NCBI GenBank assembly: GCA_964398215.1 | Contig: CAYNNP010000017.1 | Span: forward strand, 1 to 52,742 | Length of the DNA stretch: 52,742 bases | Source: CAYNNP01 sp964398215 | GTDB taxonomy: Bacteria; Planctomycetota; Planctomycetia; Pirellulales; Pirellulaceae | Reading direction: 5' to 3' | Part shown: positions 9,461 to 19,021 of the stretch, piece after piece | Numbering within the stretch: position 1 is the first letter of the stretch | Layout of the letters: each line of letters starts with the position of its first letter | The notes under the pieces: model-generated | Seen by the model: only the letters and a program-made list of their open reading frames with translations | Told to the model about the DNA's origin: nothing | Databases searched by the model: none | Position numbers and translations under genes: made by a program

Positions 9461-9504
9461 GATCAACTATCCCGCTAACTCTCAAAACATGCTTACTTGA
9501 AGCA

Positions 9505-10020
9505 TTAAACCAGCATGCGAAGTGCTGCCATCGCCGCTGAATAATCAGGCTCTTCGGTAACTTCGCCAACGATTTCTTTGTATGCGATCTTGCCTTCTCC
9601 GTCCAATACGATCACGGCTCTGGTCAACAGTCCCAATTCCTCGATCGTCAAACCATAATCGCTACCAAAACCATGAGTCTGGTAATCGCTGGCGGTTCGC
9701 ATTTTTACGTCTTCGGCTCCACAGAATCTTGCTTGAGCGAATGGCAGGTCACGACTAACTGTTACTGAGTTGATCTTGTCGCCCAGTGCTCCAAGCTCCT
9801 CGTTAAACTTTTTGGTCTGCACAGCACACACTGGCGTATCCAAACTCGGTACAACGCTGATGATACTGGGTTTGCCCTTCAGATCGTCTAAGGTCAGCGT
9901 TTGAATTCCAGCGTCGGCATAGTGCAAAGTGAACGCTGGGGCATCGGCGCCAACAGCCAAATCGTCGCCTACTAAGGTCATTCCGTTACCCTTAAATGTG
10001 ATTACACCAGATCGGCTCAT
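9505..10020 (-). CDS. tpx: Thiol peroxidase Tpx, atypical 2-Cys peroxiredoxin
   Basis: 171 residues, the usual Tpx length. It reduces hydrogen peroxide and organic peroxides with thioredoxin as electron donor. The peroxidatic Cys is C65 in the motif SLDTPVCAVQTKKF, and the resolving Cys is C100 in ARFCGAEDV. The N-terminal VITFKGNGMTLVG is also typical. The start at 10020 (MSRSGVITF) is chosen over an in-frame upstream ATG at 10182 because a GGAG ribosome site precedes it and the upstream extension is not conserved in character. It is divergent from the multiheme cytochrome gene; the 142-nt spacer should carry both promoters. Confidence 0.95.
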   Translation of the reverse strand: MSRSGVITFKGNGMTLVGDDLAVGADAPAFTLHYADAGIQTLTLDDLKGKPSIISVVPSLDTPVCAVQTKKFNEELGALGDKINSVTVSRDLPFAQARFCGAEDVKMRTASDYQTHGFGSDYGLTIEELGLLTRAVIVLDGEGKIAYKEIVGEVTEEPDYSAAMAALRMLV

Positions 10021-10162
10021 TGTCCTGTCTCCGTAGCGGTAGAATAAATGTTCGTTTGTGATTGTGCATTGCAGTGGTACTTGTTGCCACGCTGACAAAG
10101 TATGACGCGGAATACCTATGCCGGGAATGGGGCCAGCACTCCCCAGGGGCTCTTTGAAACCA

Positions 10163-12214
10163 ATGAATAGTAAACGAAACACAGTCCTCGCCGTGATGTT
10201 TTTGATTGCCAGCCAATCTGGCGATTGCTCCGCGGCCGAATCACGCTTTTACCACAGTGATTCCAACGCCCGTTACTTGCACCACATCGATTTGTATGAC
10301 GCCAATAATCGAAAGATCACGGCCGATTCGACAACCCCCTATTCATCGGTCAAGACGTGCGGTCGCTGTCATGACTATGAACAGATCTCACATGGCTGGC
10401 ATTTCAATGCCTTTGACCCAGAGTCGCTGGGCGGTCGCTCGGGCGAACCATGGATTTGGAGCGATCCACGAACGGGCACACAACTACCGCTGAACCTGCG
10501 CGGTTGGAAAAATGGATTTGATCCCAAGGCGATTGGAATCAGTCAGTTTGAAATGGCTAGCCAGTTTGGTGCTCGGATTCCAGGAGGCGGAATCGGGATG
10601 GCCCCCGAATCGGTTGCAGAAGAGAAAGAACCCGATAGTGATTCCGAGCCAGCAGCGGAACCGAAAAAGTCAGCTCGTTGGGGTTTCTCTGGGTCGTTAG
10701 AAATTGACTGCATGGTCTGTCACGCGGTTTCCGGTGCCTACGATTTCAATGCCCGTCGAGAGCAAATCACACAAGAGAATTTTGCTTGGGCTGCCACTGC
10801 TGCTTTGCGTTTGGGCAAAGTCGATGGGAACGCGTCGCGCATCAAAGACGATGCTGATCCAGAAGACGAATCTACCAAGTCAAAAATTCCAACGGTCACG
10901 TACGACAAGGCACGTTTCGGTGCAGACGGTACGGTGTTTATGAATTTGGTTCGTCAGCCACAGTCGAATTCTTGCTACCAATGTCATAGCAGCCGGACGG
11001 TCGAATCAGATGGTATCGCAAGTCGATGGAATCATGACGAAGACATTCATTTGCGGGCGGGAATGGTGTGTGCCGATTGTCATCGCAACGGGATTGATCA
11101 TCACATCACCCGAGGATTTGACGGCGAGGAAAACCCAAGCGAACAGAGCGTTGCGACGTTGTCATGCGCAGGATGTCACCTTGGCGCCGATCACGCCGGT
11201 GCGGATGGCGAGGTTCATCCCGATATGCTTGCTCGCGCGGGTAGGCTTGGTTCGCCGCAGCCGATTCACGCAGGATTGCCTCCGCTGCATTTTGAAAAAT
11301 TAACTTGCACGGCATGTCATGGTGGGCCGGCACCGCGTGACCAAGCACTGCGAGTGATGACGTCGTTGTCACACGGTTTGGGCCAGAAAGGACATCGCAC
11401 CGGAAATGAACTTCCGTTGATCGCGTCGCCGGTGTACGCAAAAACCGAATCCGGAGCGGTCGCACCCCATCGTGCAATGTGGCCCGCTTTTTGGGCAAAG
11501 ATTGTCGATGGAAAAGCGATTCCTATCTCGCCGCCCAAAGTTTATGACCTTACGCGACGTGGGCTGCGAGTTCGAAAGAGCTTTGCCGAAGACATTTTCG
11601 ATCCCAAGGTCAGCAGTAAAACGTTAAAGGAAATTTTGGGCGAAGATCGCTACAAGATTCCTACCGAACAACAGACCGACGACGAACGCAAGAAGATTCG
11701 TGACATAAAAGCCGCCGATGGGTTGAAGGCGTTCAACGAAAAGGTCTTCAAAGCATTGGAATCGCTGGAGAAAGAACTTGGAGTTGAGCAAGCCGCTTAT
11801 GTATCGGCAGGCCATGTCTACGCTCGCGGCGATGAGCCGAACACGCTTGAAAAGATCAAACTATCGGACCCATCGGCGATTGAAATGGTTCGTTGGCCGA
11901 CGGCGCACAACGTGCGTCCCGCTGGCTGGGCACTTGGTGCAGGTGGATGCGTCGAATGTCATTCCGAAGAGGGAAAGATGTTCACATCAACCGTGACAGC
12001 GATTGGCCCCGGTCCCGATCAAGGCGGACCGGTCGCCATGGCGACGCTGCAAGGCATCGATCCCGACCAACGCTTGGCTTGGAACGAATTGTTCAAAGGA
12101 CGCAAGTCGTTCAAGTATATCGTTGGCGGCGCGATTGTGATCATGTCGATGGTGTTGATGATCGGCGTGGGCGCCTTTGCGTCACGGTTCGTCGCCAACA
12201 AACAAGTGGCTTGA
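10163..12214 (+). CDS. Seven-heme c-type cytochrome, exported and C-terminally membrane anchored
   Basis: 683 residues from the ATG at 10163, which gives a clean signal peptide (MNSKRNTVLAVMFLIASQS); an in-frame ATG at 10118 would add 15 residues. Seven CxxCH heme sites are visible, with first Cys at residues 66, 183, 271, 303, 335, 382 and 596. Spacing is uneven: a cluster at 271-382 and outliers at each end. A single membrane helix near the C-terminus (about 650-675, VGGAIVIMSMVLMIGVGAFA) anchors it facing the periplasm. It is probably an electron-transfer protein or multiheme oxidoreductase. It does not look like NrfA, HAO or octaheme tetrathionate reductase from what I can see, but alignment is needed. 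The next gene is spaced for co-translation and is probably its membrane partner. Confidence 0.85.
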   Translation: MNSKRNTVLAVMFLIASQSGDCSAAESRFYHSDSNARYLHHIDLYDANNRKITADSTTPYSSVKTCGRCHDYEQISHGWHFNAFDPESLGGRSGEPWIWSDPRTGTQLPLNLRGWKNGFDPKAIGISQFEMASQFGARIPGGGIGMAPESVAEEKEPDSDSEPAAEPKKSARWGFSGSLEIDCMVCHAVSGAYDFNARREQITQENFAWAATAALRLGKVDGNASRIKDDADPEDESTKSKIPTVTYDKARFGADGTVFMNLVRQPQSNSCYQCHSSRTVESDGIASRWNHDEDIHLRAGMVCADCHRNGIDHHITRGFDGEENPSEQSVATLSCAGCHLGADHAGADGEVHPDMLARAGRLGSPQPIHAGLPPLHFEKLTCTACHGGPAPRDQALRVMTSLSHGLGQKGHRTGNELPLIASPVYAKTESGAVAPHRAMWPAFWAKIVDGKAIPISPPKVYDLTRRGLRVRKSFAEDIFDPKVSSKTLKEILGEDRYKIPTEQQTDDERKKIRDIKAADGLKAFNEKVFKALESLEKELGVEQAAYVSAGHVYARGDEPNTLEKIKLSDPSAIEMVRWPTAHNVRPAGWALGAGGCVECHSEEGKMFTSTVTAIGPGPDQGGPVAMATLQGIDPDQRLAWNELFKGRKSFKYIVGGAIVIMSMVLMIGVGAFASRFVANKQVA

Positions 12215-12219
12215 GGAGG
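12213..12219 (+). promoter_or_regulatory. Strong Shine-Dalgarno site GAGGAGG
   Basis: GAGGAGG overlaps the last two bases of the multiheme cytochrome stop codon. The ATG at 12225 has 5-nt spacing and the ATG at 12222 only 2-nt, so 12225 is the better start for the small membrane protein. The arrangement argues for translational coupling. Confidence 0.8.
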
Positions 12220-12224
12220 CAATG

Positions 12225-12635
12225 ATGAAGTTAATGATTGATCGCGTGATGCTTGCGGTGCTTGTCATTGTTGTGGCAGTTCTTGTTGTCACATCGCTAC
12301 CATTTTTGTCCGGCCAGTCATTGGAGGGGCGCATGTTGCGCGTTCACATGATGGCAAGCGGCGTGTTGGTGGTTGGATTGCCGATCTTTGCGTTGGCATG
12401 GACATTACGAGTGATCAATCGTGCGGCGTCAGGATCGATTCAGCGAATCGGATTCTGGTTGGTGTTGGTCACCGGGCTAATGACAACCGCCACGATGTTC
12501 GTTTGCATGCTGCCGATCGCGTCGACGACAGAAATGAAGTCGCTGATGCACTGGCACGGCTATTTTGGTTTCGCGATGATCCCCGCCACAGTCGTGCTGC
12601 TGCTAGGTTCTTGGAAATGGCGCCGCGCTTCGTGA
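12225..12635 (+). CDS. Small four-helix membrane protein, likely partner of the multiheme cytochrome
   Basis: 136 residues with four membrane helices (about 5-25, 40-60, 75-95, 110-130). Conserved-looking histidines lie at helix edges: RVHMMASG between helices 1 and 2 and MHWHGYFGF before helix 4. These could ligate heme b or form a quinone site, which would make this the membrane electron-entry subunit for the seven-heme cytochrome upstream. That role is inferred from context and topology; I do not recognise a named family. The start is set by the GAGGAGG site at 12213-12219. It converges with the GH81 gene 7 nt downstream. Confidence 0.75.
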   Translation: MKLMIDRVMLAVLVIVVAVLVVTSLPFLSGQSLEGRMLRVHMMASGVLVVGLPIFALAWTLRVINRAASGSIQRIGFWLVLVTGLMTTATMFVCMLPIASTTEMKSLMHWHGYFGFAMIPATVVLLLGSWKWRRAS

Positions 12636-12642
12636 TCCAAAT

Positions 12643-15504
12643 TTACTGTTGCTTGAACGTCTGAAGTCCTGGCGGAACATCAAACGATTTGCCATCCGAA
12701 AATGTGACGGTTTTCGTTTGATTGCCCGCGTTGAACACGACGTAGGTGATGCCGTTCTTTCCAGAGAACGCTACAGCAAATGGATGGTCGGCGCGAACGC
12801 GTTCATCGTACCGGCCCAATTCACGAAGTGATGAGAGCCATTGTTTGGTGTGAACTTTCGTTTCCCCAAACTCGCTCTCCACCTCTTTTCCATTCTTCAC
12901 GTATTGTTTGATCGCAAGTTCTGGATCCGCCAGTCCCATGTACTCATGCAAAACATCGTGCCACCGATCAATCGTCAAAGGGTTACCCTCGAAACCGCCA
13001 CGATGAAAACTCTCGTTCGCTTTTAACATGTCGTCAAAGTTTCGCTTTACATAATCTGCGTTGCGCCCCAGATACAGCGAACCAGCAGTGACGGGCAAAT
13101 AATTGATCCCGTGAATCTCTTCGGGATTCGCCGTCCACCACGTCCCATACGTACCGCCGTCACCCCAAACCATGCCAACGCAAGAGTGACCATATCCTTC
13201 GGGAAAAACCTGTCCGTCATTATCGAACCAGTAATTGCGAATCGCTTCGGCTTCGGTGGCATGCCAGTAGATTCCCAGTTCGCGGATTTTTTTGTTGCCG
13301 GTTGCTTCGCCATACAGAATCAGCGCTGTTGCAAAGTTCATCGATTCCGATGACGACTCTTGGTTGTTGCCTGACGCAAAAGCCGCATTACCCGATGCCC
13401 AAGAATGTCCCGCATAGGGATCAAAGAAACGCATCCACGGAAATCGGCTGTCGTCACGGTCGTAGTTGGCACAGTTTCGGATCAACAGATCGATCATGCC
13501 GCCGTAGTTCTCCTCGCGAACCCAATCAGGGTCAAACTGAGCGATCGTTGCTGCTGCCTTGATGAAATAGCTGTAGTGAAAATGGTGGTCGTTCATCATG
13601 TCGGCGGATCCATAGCTGTCCGGGTATCCGATCAACGTGTTCCACGTTTTGTCGTAGTAGAAAAAGAACTTGTCGTTGCCGTCAAACCAGTCCTCCATCC
13701 GTTTTTCTAATAACTTCACCAACTGATCCCGCACCTCCGTCTTGCCAAGTTGATCTGCGATTTGAATGACCTCGGAAATCTTGCCAAACTCTTTTCCGTT
13801 CCAATACGTGTCATCTCTTTCGAAAGTCTTTTTCCGCGTGGTGACATCTTTTGCGTAGGCGTCGACCATTGGCCCCAACGCCGTCTTGGCCGAACTGGCG
13901 TTTGGAAGCGACGGGAGCACACCCAAGAAAGGAGTGGAGGTTGAAAAAGAATTTCCGCTGACGACTTTCATCGTTCCACGAGGACTTTCGTATTCAAATT
14001 CCGTCAACGCCTTCGTCTCAACCAGATGCAAGTGCTGGTGTCGATACAACGCAAACACAGTACCGGTTTCGGATCCTTCTTTGACATCCGTCTTGGTGGC
14101 GAACCTTGTCCGCACTGCAGCGGCTTTTGGCTGGTAGACATAGTCAATCCGAGAGTCTTTCACAAACGCATAAGCGTATTTGCCAAACCACTCGATTGTT
14201 TCAGGTTTGTTGTCGGGCAGAACGGCGACCGACAAATAGTCTTTGCCTGCCAAATCGGAACGAAGACTGTCCGCCGTTTTTAAGTCGCCTGTATCCGCTC
14301 CGCCTGCTTTCCAGTTCGATCCTGTAGGAGCAAACAGACCATAGTGGTTCGAGTTGACGGTGACACCCAGCACGCTGCCTTTGCGGTAAAAGATTGACCC
14401 CGATTTCGTCTTTTTGTTTCCATCGATCGTCGCAATGCCAGTTCCCGGTTTGGTATCCAGCCCGCCGCCGGATGTCAGAAAGCGTTTTCCATTTTTGATG
14501 GGTAGCACGATACTGCACTGATCTAACTTGAGTTGCACATCGCCTTTGCCAAAGCACTTCCAAAATTCCAGCGTGATCGTGCCAGATTTAAAATCACGCC
14601 GCTCGCCACGCGTTAGGCCAGCATCCAAGGGTTGTTTCTCGGACGAATATTCTTCCCAACTTGCTTCGGATGGATCCGTTGCGCACAGTGCAAACGTTTC
14701 CACGCGATCCGTTTTGCCGTCCCCGTCGTAGTCGTAACTGATTCTAGCTTTGGATCCGACACCCACGTTACTGCCTGCATTGACGCTCAAAGCGATCTGG
14801 CCGTTCGCATCGCTTACTGGACCGGATATATCTCGCAGTTGAAATACCAACGGATTGGCCGGTTGTTCGTGCCGATTGACCTTCGCTGCTTTGAATTCGA
14901 CCATGATCGGTTGGTCGCTATCGCGTTCAAAATAGACGAACGGCAATCCATGTGCGTAAGTTGCACGTAATTGATTTGAACTCTGTTGCCAAAGCGCGGT
15001 AACTGTCCAATCGGAATGTTGATCCAAAACAGTGTTCTCGCTTTCGACGCCATCAAGCCCTACGACCAAGCTTTCGATGTACGGATACTTATAACCCGAT
15101 CCGCGCTGAAACACCTTGCCTTCGTGTACGCTATCAGAGACTGACGCGACAGGGTTGTACCCGATACCCAATCCATTTCCGTGGGCTTGAACGGCCAGCG
15201 GATGTGGAAACATGGGTAATGAATGTGGCGAAGTGGATGGCCAAATCAGCGAAGAGCACCAGTCGTTTGTAGGCATCGCGCCTGTGAAACGATCCGATAC
15301 AAGCGGCTTGGCCTTCATCAATCGACGTGGATTTCCATCCTTGCCTGGAGGAAGGTCCGTACGGTACTTGGCTTTTCCAACTTGAATGGTCTGGCTGATC
15401 GCTGCCGGCGGAGATGTCCCTGGGCCAATGCAAAGAACAACGAAGGCCACGATGTGAAATGGTTTGGGGTACAGAGAATGTCGAGACGCGACGAGAAATT
15501 TCAT
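12643..15504 (-). CDS. GH81 endo-beta-1,3-glucanase (laminarinase type), exported
   Basis: 953 residues with an N-terminal hydrophobic signal (about 15-38). The N-terminal beta-sandwich begins with the GH81 hallmark GAMPTNDWCSSLIWP (near 75-90) followed by MFPHPLAVQAHGNGLGIGY. The catalytic (alpha/alpha)6 barrel holds DHHFHYSYFI (D639) and, after FDPYAGHSWASG, the motif GNNQESSSES with E716 and E720. In characterised GH81 enzymes the corresponding Asp and Glu residues are catalytic, so the enzyme looks intact. It should hydrolyse beta-1,3-glucans such as laminarin or callose outside the cytoplasm. A short beta domain closes the C-terminus (about 905-953). No transporter or other glycosidase is next to it. 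The ATG at 15504 lacks an obvious ribosome site. Confidence 0.93.
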   Translation of the reverse strand: MKFLVASRHSLYPKPFHIVAFVVLCIGPGTSPPAAISQTIQVGKAKYRTDLPPGKDGNPRRLMKAKPLVSDRFTGAMPTNDWCSSLIWPSTSPHSLPMFPHPLAVQAHGNGLGIGYNPVASVSDSVHEGKVFQRGSGYKYPYIESLVVGLDGVESENTVLDQHSDWTVTALWQQSSNQLRATYAHGLPFVYFERDSDQPIMVEFKAAKVNRHEQPANPLVFQLRDISGPVSDANGQIALSVNAGSNVGVGSKARISYDYDGDGKTDRVETFALCATDPSEASWEEYSSEKQPLDAGLTRGERRDFKSGTITLEFWKCFGKGDVQLKLDQCSIVLPIKNGKRFLTSGGGLDTKPGTGIATIDGNKKTKSGSIFYRKGSVLGVTVNSNHYGLFAPTGSNWKAGGADTGDLKTADSLRSDLAGKDYLSVAVLPDNKPETIEWFGKYAYAFVKDSRIDYVYQPKAAAVRTRFATKTDVKEGSETGTVFALYRHQHLHLVETKALTEFEYESPRGTMKVVSGNSFSTSTPFLGVLPSLPNASSAKTALGPMVDAYAKDVTTRKKTFERDDTYWNGKEFGKISEVIQIADQLGKTEVRDQLVKLLEKRMEDWFDGNDKFFFYYDKTWNTLIGYPDSYGSADMMNDHHFHYSYFIKAAATIAQFDPDWVREENYGGMIDLLIRNCANYDRDDSRFPWMRFFDPYAGHSWASGNAAFASGNNQESSSESMNFATALILYGEATGNKKIRELGIYWHATEAEAIRNYWFDNDGQVFPEGYGHSCVGMVWGDGGTYGTWWTANPEEIHGINYLPVTAGSLYLGRNADYVKRNFDDMLKANESFHRGGFEGNPLTIDRWHDVLHEYMGLADPELAIKQYVKNGKEVESEFGETKVHTKQWLSSLRELGRYDERVRADHPFAVAFSGKNGITYVVFNAGNQTKTVTFSDGKSFDVPPGLQTFKQQ

Positions 15505-16001
15505 GACGAGATTTTTGAAAAGCGTTTTGAAGAGAGCAAACTAAACAGCAGTTTCGCTTGTCGTTCTATCCATAGTACCAACAAAAATTGACGGGCAATT
15601 TTCTCCGATTGGAAAGGTGGAAATTCGGTGGGTTCCAAAGTGAGTGTAGGCCGCTTTTCATCACCTAAAACAGCGACAACGTGGTTCGCCAAGAGACCGG
15701 GATGCGCAAGATGCCCCGATGCAGAACCACGATTTGATTGCGCAAATAGCGTTTTTCGCGGCGATGGAAGCGTCAACCTATCGGTTTTGTAACTGATCTT
15801 GCGACCAAACGAGTCGCGCTACGACAATCCGCTGAACGCCCCAGGGCAAAGCATTGTTTCAAGCTGAGATGCCTGAAGAAATGGTAACCCGAAGCGTGAG
15901 CGAGGGACAATCAATATTGACGCGGTCCCTCGCTCACGCGTCGGGTTACCAAAATGATCTAGAATCAAAAAAAACTGATTTGCTCTGCTGAACGCCCCTA
16001 T
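15505..16001. other. Intergenic region with a long palindrome
   Basis: 497 nt between the divergent GH81 and HEAT-like genes. Apart from the palindrome listed separately at 15883-15950, I see no convincing gene. A minus-strand frame (15501-15776) overlaps the GH81 start and has unremarkable composition, so I do not call it. Promoters for both flanking genes should be here but are not recognisable. Confidence 0.5.
15883..15950. repeat. Long near-perfect palindrome, REP-like hairpin
   Basis: A 26-nt left arm (15883-15908, beginning GGTAACCCGAAGCGTGAGCG) pairs with a 26-nt right arm (15925-15950, ending GCGTCGGGTTACC) with a single mismatch, around a 16-nt AT-containing loop. The motif containing AACCCGAAGCGTGAGCGAGG is one I recall as a dispersed intergenic repeat in Rhodopirellula-type genomes. 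It occurs once in this window. No transposase gene accompanies it. It could be a non-autonomous REP/MITE-like element or a structural element. Confidence 0.75.
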
Positions 16002-17372
16002 GTGCTGGTCAAATCGATGCGAGATCTAGACGAATTACCCAACCCTTTTTCGCTCAATCAACGTGATCCTCTCGTTGGTCGTTTGGCGTTGATACGTGCC
16101 TGCAAAGTTGCTGTGTTCGGCTTGGTGTTGCTGGTCGTTGTTACGTACGGTTCACAACTCGCAAGGCAACAACAGATAGCAGGTATCAAAAATCGATTCT
16201 CAAGTATGAGTGTTGATGAAAAGCTTGCCGCGATTCAAGAATTGGCCGCAAGCGGCACCACCGCAATTCCGGTTCTTGCTGAAGCATTGACAGGTGAAAA
16301 CGAAGAAGTCGCTATCCGTTCAGTTTCCGTTCTTCGGGCACATCAAAATGAGTGGGCTCTGCTGGATTCCGAGCAAGCAGCGCAAAACCACCTTGAACTT
16401 GTAAACGCGGTTCGAGAAGTCGTCGTGCGACTGCCTGCAGAACGCCGTTCGCTTGTCCAGAATCTGTTGCAGCAGTCAATGGACGCGTCAATCGACCGTC
16501 CCGAAACGCGAATGCAACAGACGTACATTCTTGCCAGAGGAGCTCTTGATCAACTCAGTGGGCCATCGACTTTGCATAACAATGATGGCAGCGGTAGCTC
16601 GGCGCCAGTACTGGCTCACATCGCCGATGCGGACTGGACCGACTGGCCTCCAGCTATGATCGAACCATCTGAAACGATCATTCCCCCTGTGCCAAGCGTC
16701 GATTTGGTGGGAATGGTGCCGGACGTTAGCGATATCCCATCGCCGAAACTCCCGACGGCTGAACCGATCCCGTCGCGCGGTGAAAGCAGCAGCCACGTAG
16801 ACCGAGCTGACTACCACACGGCGACAGCTAAGATCTATCGCTCAGGGAGTCCGTTAAAAAAAGTTGATCACGTCGAGCCCGTCTTGCTCAAGAACATCAA
16901 ACAGCCAATCGCGAGCGTTGGCCAACCAAATGTACAAACAACAGGATTCAGTCTGCCAACCACGATTGACACAACGCCACATATCGTTGATTTGCCATTT
17001 CAAAATCATACCGCTACCGAGCTGTTCGGATTGCTCAGTTCAAGCGATGAGATCAAGTTAGCGCAGGCTCAGGACGAGTATCGGCGTCGCGGGATTGCAG
17101 AGCAGCAGATTCGTATCGCAACAAAGATGGCTAATGGCGGTACGGCAGCTAAAAGTCAGTGGCTTTCCACGGTTGGCCAAGCAAACAATCAGAATCGGCT
17201 ATGGCTCACCATTCTGCTTCAAGACCCCGAACGCGAAATCAAGCTACGCACCATTAGCGTGATCACTCAAACAAAAGACCCATGGCTTCATCAACAGCTT
17301 CGGATGCACATGATTGACGAGACCGACCCAGCGGTTGTGTCTCGCATTCGCCGAGTGCTGAATTTGCGATAG
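16002..17372 (+). CDS. Membrane-anchored HEAT-repeat-like protein, unknown function
   Basis: 456 residues from a GTG at 16002, or 451 from the ATG at 16017; neither has a clear ribosome site. A single membrane helix (about 33-53, AVFGLVLLVVVTYGSQLA) follows a short cytoplasmic start. Residues 65-160 form alpha-helical HEAT-like repeats (MSVDEKLAAIQELAASGTTA, then IPVLAEALTGENEEVAIRSV). A long low-complexity Pro/Ser linker (about 180-320) follows, then a second helical repeat block (330-456). HEAT repeats usually mediate protein binding. I cannot assign a pathway; the convergent ABC operon 6 nt away is on the other strand. Confidence 0.7.
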   Translation: MLVKSMRDLDELPNPFSLNQRDPLVGRLALIRACKVAVFGLVLLVVVTYGSQLARQQQIAGIKNRFSSMSVDEKLAAIQELAASGTTAIPVLAEALTGENEEVAIRSVSVLRAHQNEWALLDSEQAAQNHLELVNAVREVVVRLPAERRSLVQNLLQQSMDASIDRPETRMQQTYILARGALDQLSGPSTLHNNDGSGSSAPVLAHIADADWTDWPPAMIEPSETIIPPVPSVDLVGMVPDVSDIPSPKLPTAEPIPSRGESSSHVDRADYHTATAKIYRSGSPLKKVDHVEPVLLKNIKQPIASVGQPNVQTTGFSLPTTIDTTPHIVDLPFQNHTATELFGLLSSSDEIKLAQAQDEYRRRGIAEQQIRIATKMANGGTAAKSQWLSTVGQANNQNRLWLTILLQDPEREIKLRTISVITQTKDPWLHQQLRMHMIDETDPAVVSRIRRVLNLR

Positions 17373-17377
17373 TGAAT

Positions 17378-18982
17378 TCACACTGCCTTGGCTTTTTCTC
17401 GCTCTTCCAGGACTCTTTCGGGTGTCGCGATTCTGCGTGGCAGCACAGTCGATGGCATGGTTAGCAAGCTGGCAATGAAAAGTGAAATTGCCGCAGCAAG
17501 CACTTTGTACACTTCGCCGTTGAATAGTCGTCCGTCTGAGCACCGCTGCAGTGTCCAAGCCCAATTCGTAATTTGCCATTTGGAATACTGGAAATCACGA
17601 TAGTCGTTGAAGTGCATTTCTACACCATAGGGAATCAGTGCCGCAGCTACTGCGACTACGATCAACGCAGCAAAACCAACCTCTGCTCGTGGATTGTTCT
17701 TTCGCCGAACCATTCCAATGATCCAGCGAACAAACACCAAAAAGCAAGTCACGTACGACACATACATCACCATCAATTCAAGGGTCCTGGCTAGAAATCG
17801 ACGATTCAATGCTCTGGTCTGCGCGCCGAAGGTGTCAGTAAGGTACACCAACCCAAACGTGATCACCCCGACCATCACTGCCATCGAAACGACCGAAAAG
17901 ACTAGGCCGGTACCTGGCCCTGGTGTTAGCCAAGTCAACATTAATCGCGACATAAAACTGCTTGGCAATTCACGTCGAATCCGCGGCGTCATCGTAGGTG
18001 ACTCGGCTACGAATATGCCGCTACAGAACGTCCACAAAAAGAACAAACCGATGATGGCAATGGAAATAGGAGCCCCCAAATCCTCGCGGGAATCGACTGT
18101 CACCAAAAGACCATAACCTGACAGGCCAATGATAACGGTCGTCAAACTAAGAAGAGCAAGTCGCACAGGCGTCGAGGAATTTTCGCTTTCTGGCGTCAAT
18201 TGTGCTGCCGTCGTGCACAGCAGCAATACGCCGATTGATATCGCGACCAAACCTCCTGCGATAACAAAGTAGACTGTTAGCGATAACGGTAGTGAGTTTC
18301 CATTTTCAATCATGTTAATGACCAAGGCACCCACCATGAATTCCGCGATCGCAAGCATGATGAACAGCCCGAGCATCGTTAGGATTCTTGCTGACCGAGT
18401 TCGCCCAAGCGGGGCAAAGAACAGCCCAGCGGTAGTCAAGAGCATAGCGACGACCGCAAGGATCAGAACCATCAATAGCGTGGTCGGCAAATCGACGCCA
18501 CGCAATGTGTACGCATAGGCGACACATGGAAACAAGGCGACAAAGTACAGCAGCATTTGAAGCGCGGCGCTGGCTAGTTTGCCGAGAACGATTTGCCATG
18601 GGCTGAGCGATGTGATCGAAAGCAGTTCAAGTGTTCCATCATCAATCTCTGCTTCCAAAGATCGATACGCTGCCAATGGGACGACTAACAAAAGAGGAAT
18701 CGCCAAGACAACGTAGTAGCCAATCAACATTCTTGGCGCGGACGGAGTCGTGTAAATGTCGGGCATCAGCATGATACTGCCAATGATCGTCCAACCTAAA
18801 GCTGCGATCAGCAACAAAGAAAAGGTAATGACAAACTGGCGGCTCTTGAGTGCCTGCCGAGTTTCCTTGACGAGCAAGGGATTGAGTCGGTCGCCGATTG
18901 CGATCGATTTGGCATCAATCCAGTCCAGCCATTGCCCAGACTTGTTTTTCGTTTCGACAGTTTCTGCGTTAATCGTTGTCAT
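17378..18982 (-). CDS. ABC-2 type transporter permease
   Basis: 534 residues with roughly ten to twelve membrane helices. Near residues 108-140 is the typical ABC-2 permease motif (RSLEAEIDDGTLELLSITSL, then SPWQIVLGKL), which contacts the ATPase. It is the last gene of the operon and starts 39 nt after the ATPase stop. The substrate is not evident. The architecture resembles permeases of Gld/Nos-like ABC systems, which act on envelope or export functions rather than nutrient uptake. Confidence 0.88.
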   Translation of the reverse strand: MTTINAETVETKNKSGQWLDWIDAKSIAIGDRLNPLLVKETRQALKSRQFVITFSLLLIAALGWTIIGSIMLMPDIYTTPSAPRMLIGYYVVLAIPLLLVVPLAAYRSLEAEIDDGTLELLSITSLSPWQIVLGKLASAALQMLLYFVALFPCVAYAYTLRGVDLPTTLLMVLILAVVAMLLTTAGLFFAPLGRTRSARILTMLGLFIMLAIAEFMVGALVINMIENGNSLPLSLTVYFVIAGGLVAISIGVLLLCTTAAQLTPESENSSTPVRLALLSLTTVIIGLSGYGLLVTVDSREDLGAPISIAIIGLFFLWTFCSGIFVAESPTMTPRIRRELPSSFMSRLMLTWLTPGPGTGLVFSVVSMAVMVGVITFGLVYLTDTFGAQTRALNRRFLARTLELMVMYVSYVTCFLVFVRWIIGMVRRKNNPRAEVGFAALIVVAVAAALIPYGVEMHFNDYRDFQYSKWQITNWAWTLQRCSDGRLFNGEVYKVLAAAISLFIASLLTMPSTVLPRRIATPERVLEEREKAKAV

Positions 18983-19021
18983 TGAATTCTTGCTGCAAAA
19001 ATCGGATCAACCTGCGAACGG

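Noticed and set aside
15501..15776. 91-codon minus-strand frame upstream of GH81
   Set aside because: It overlaps the GH81 start in another frame and has no coding signal.
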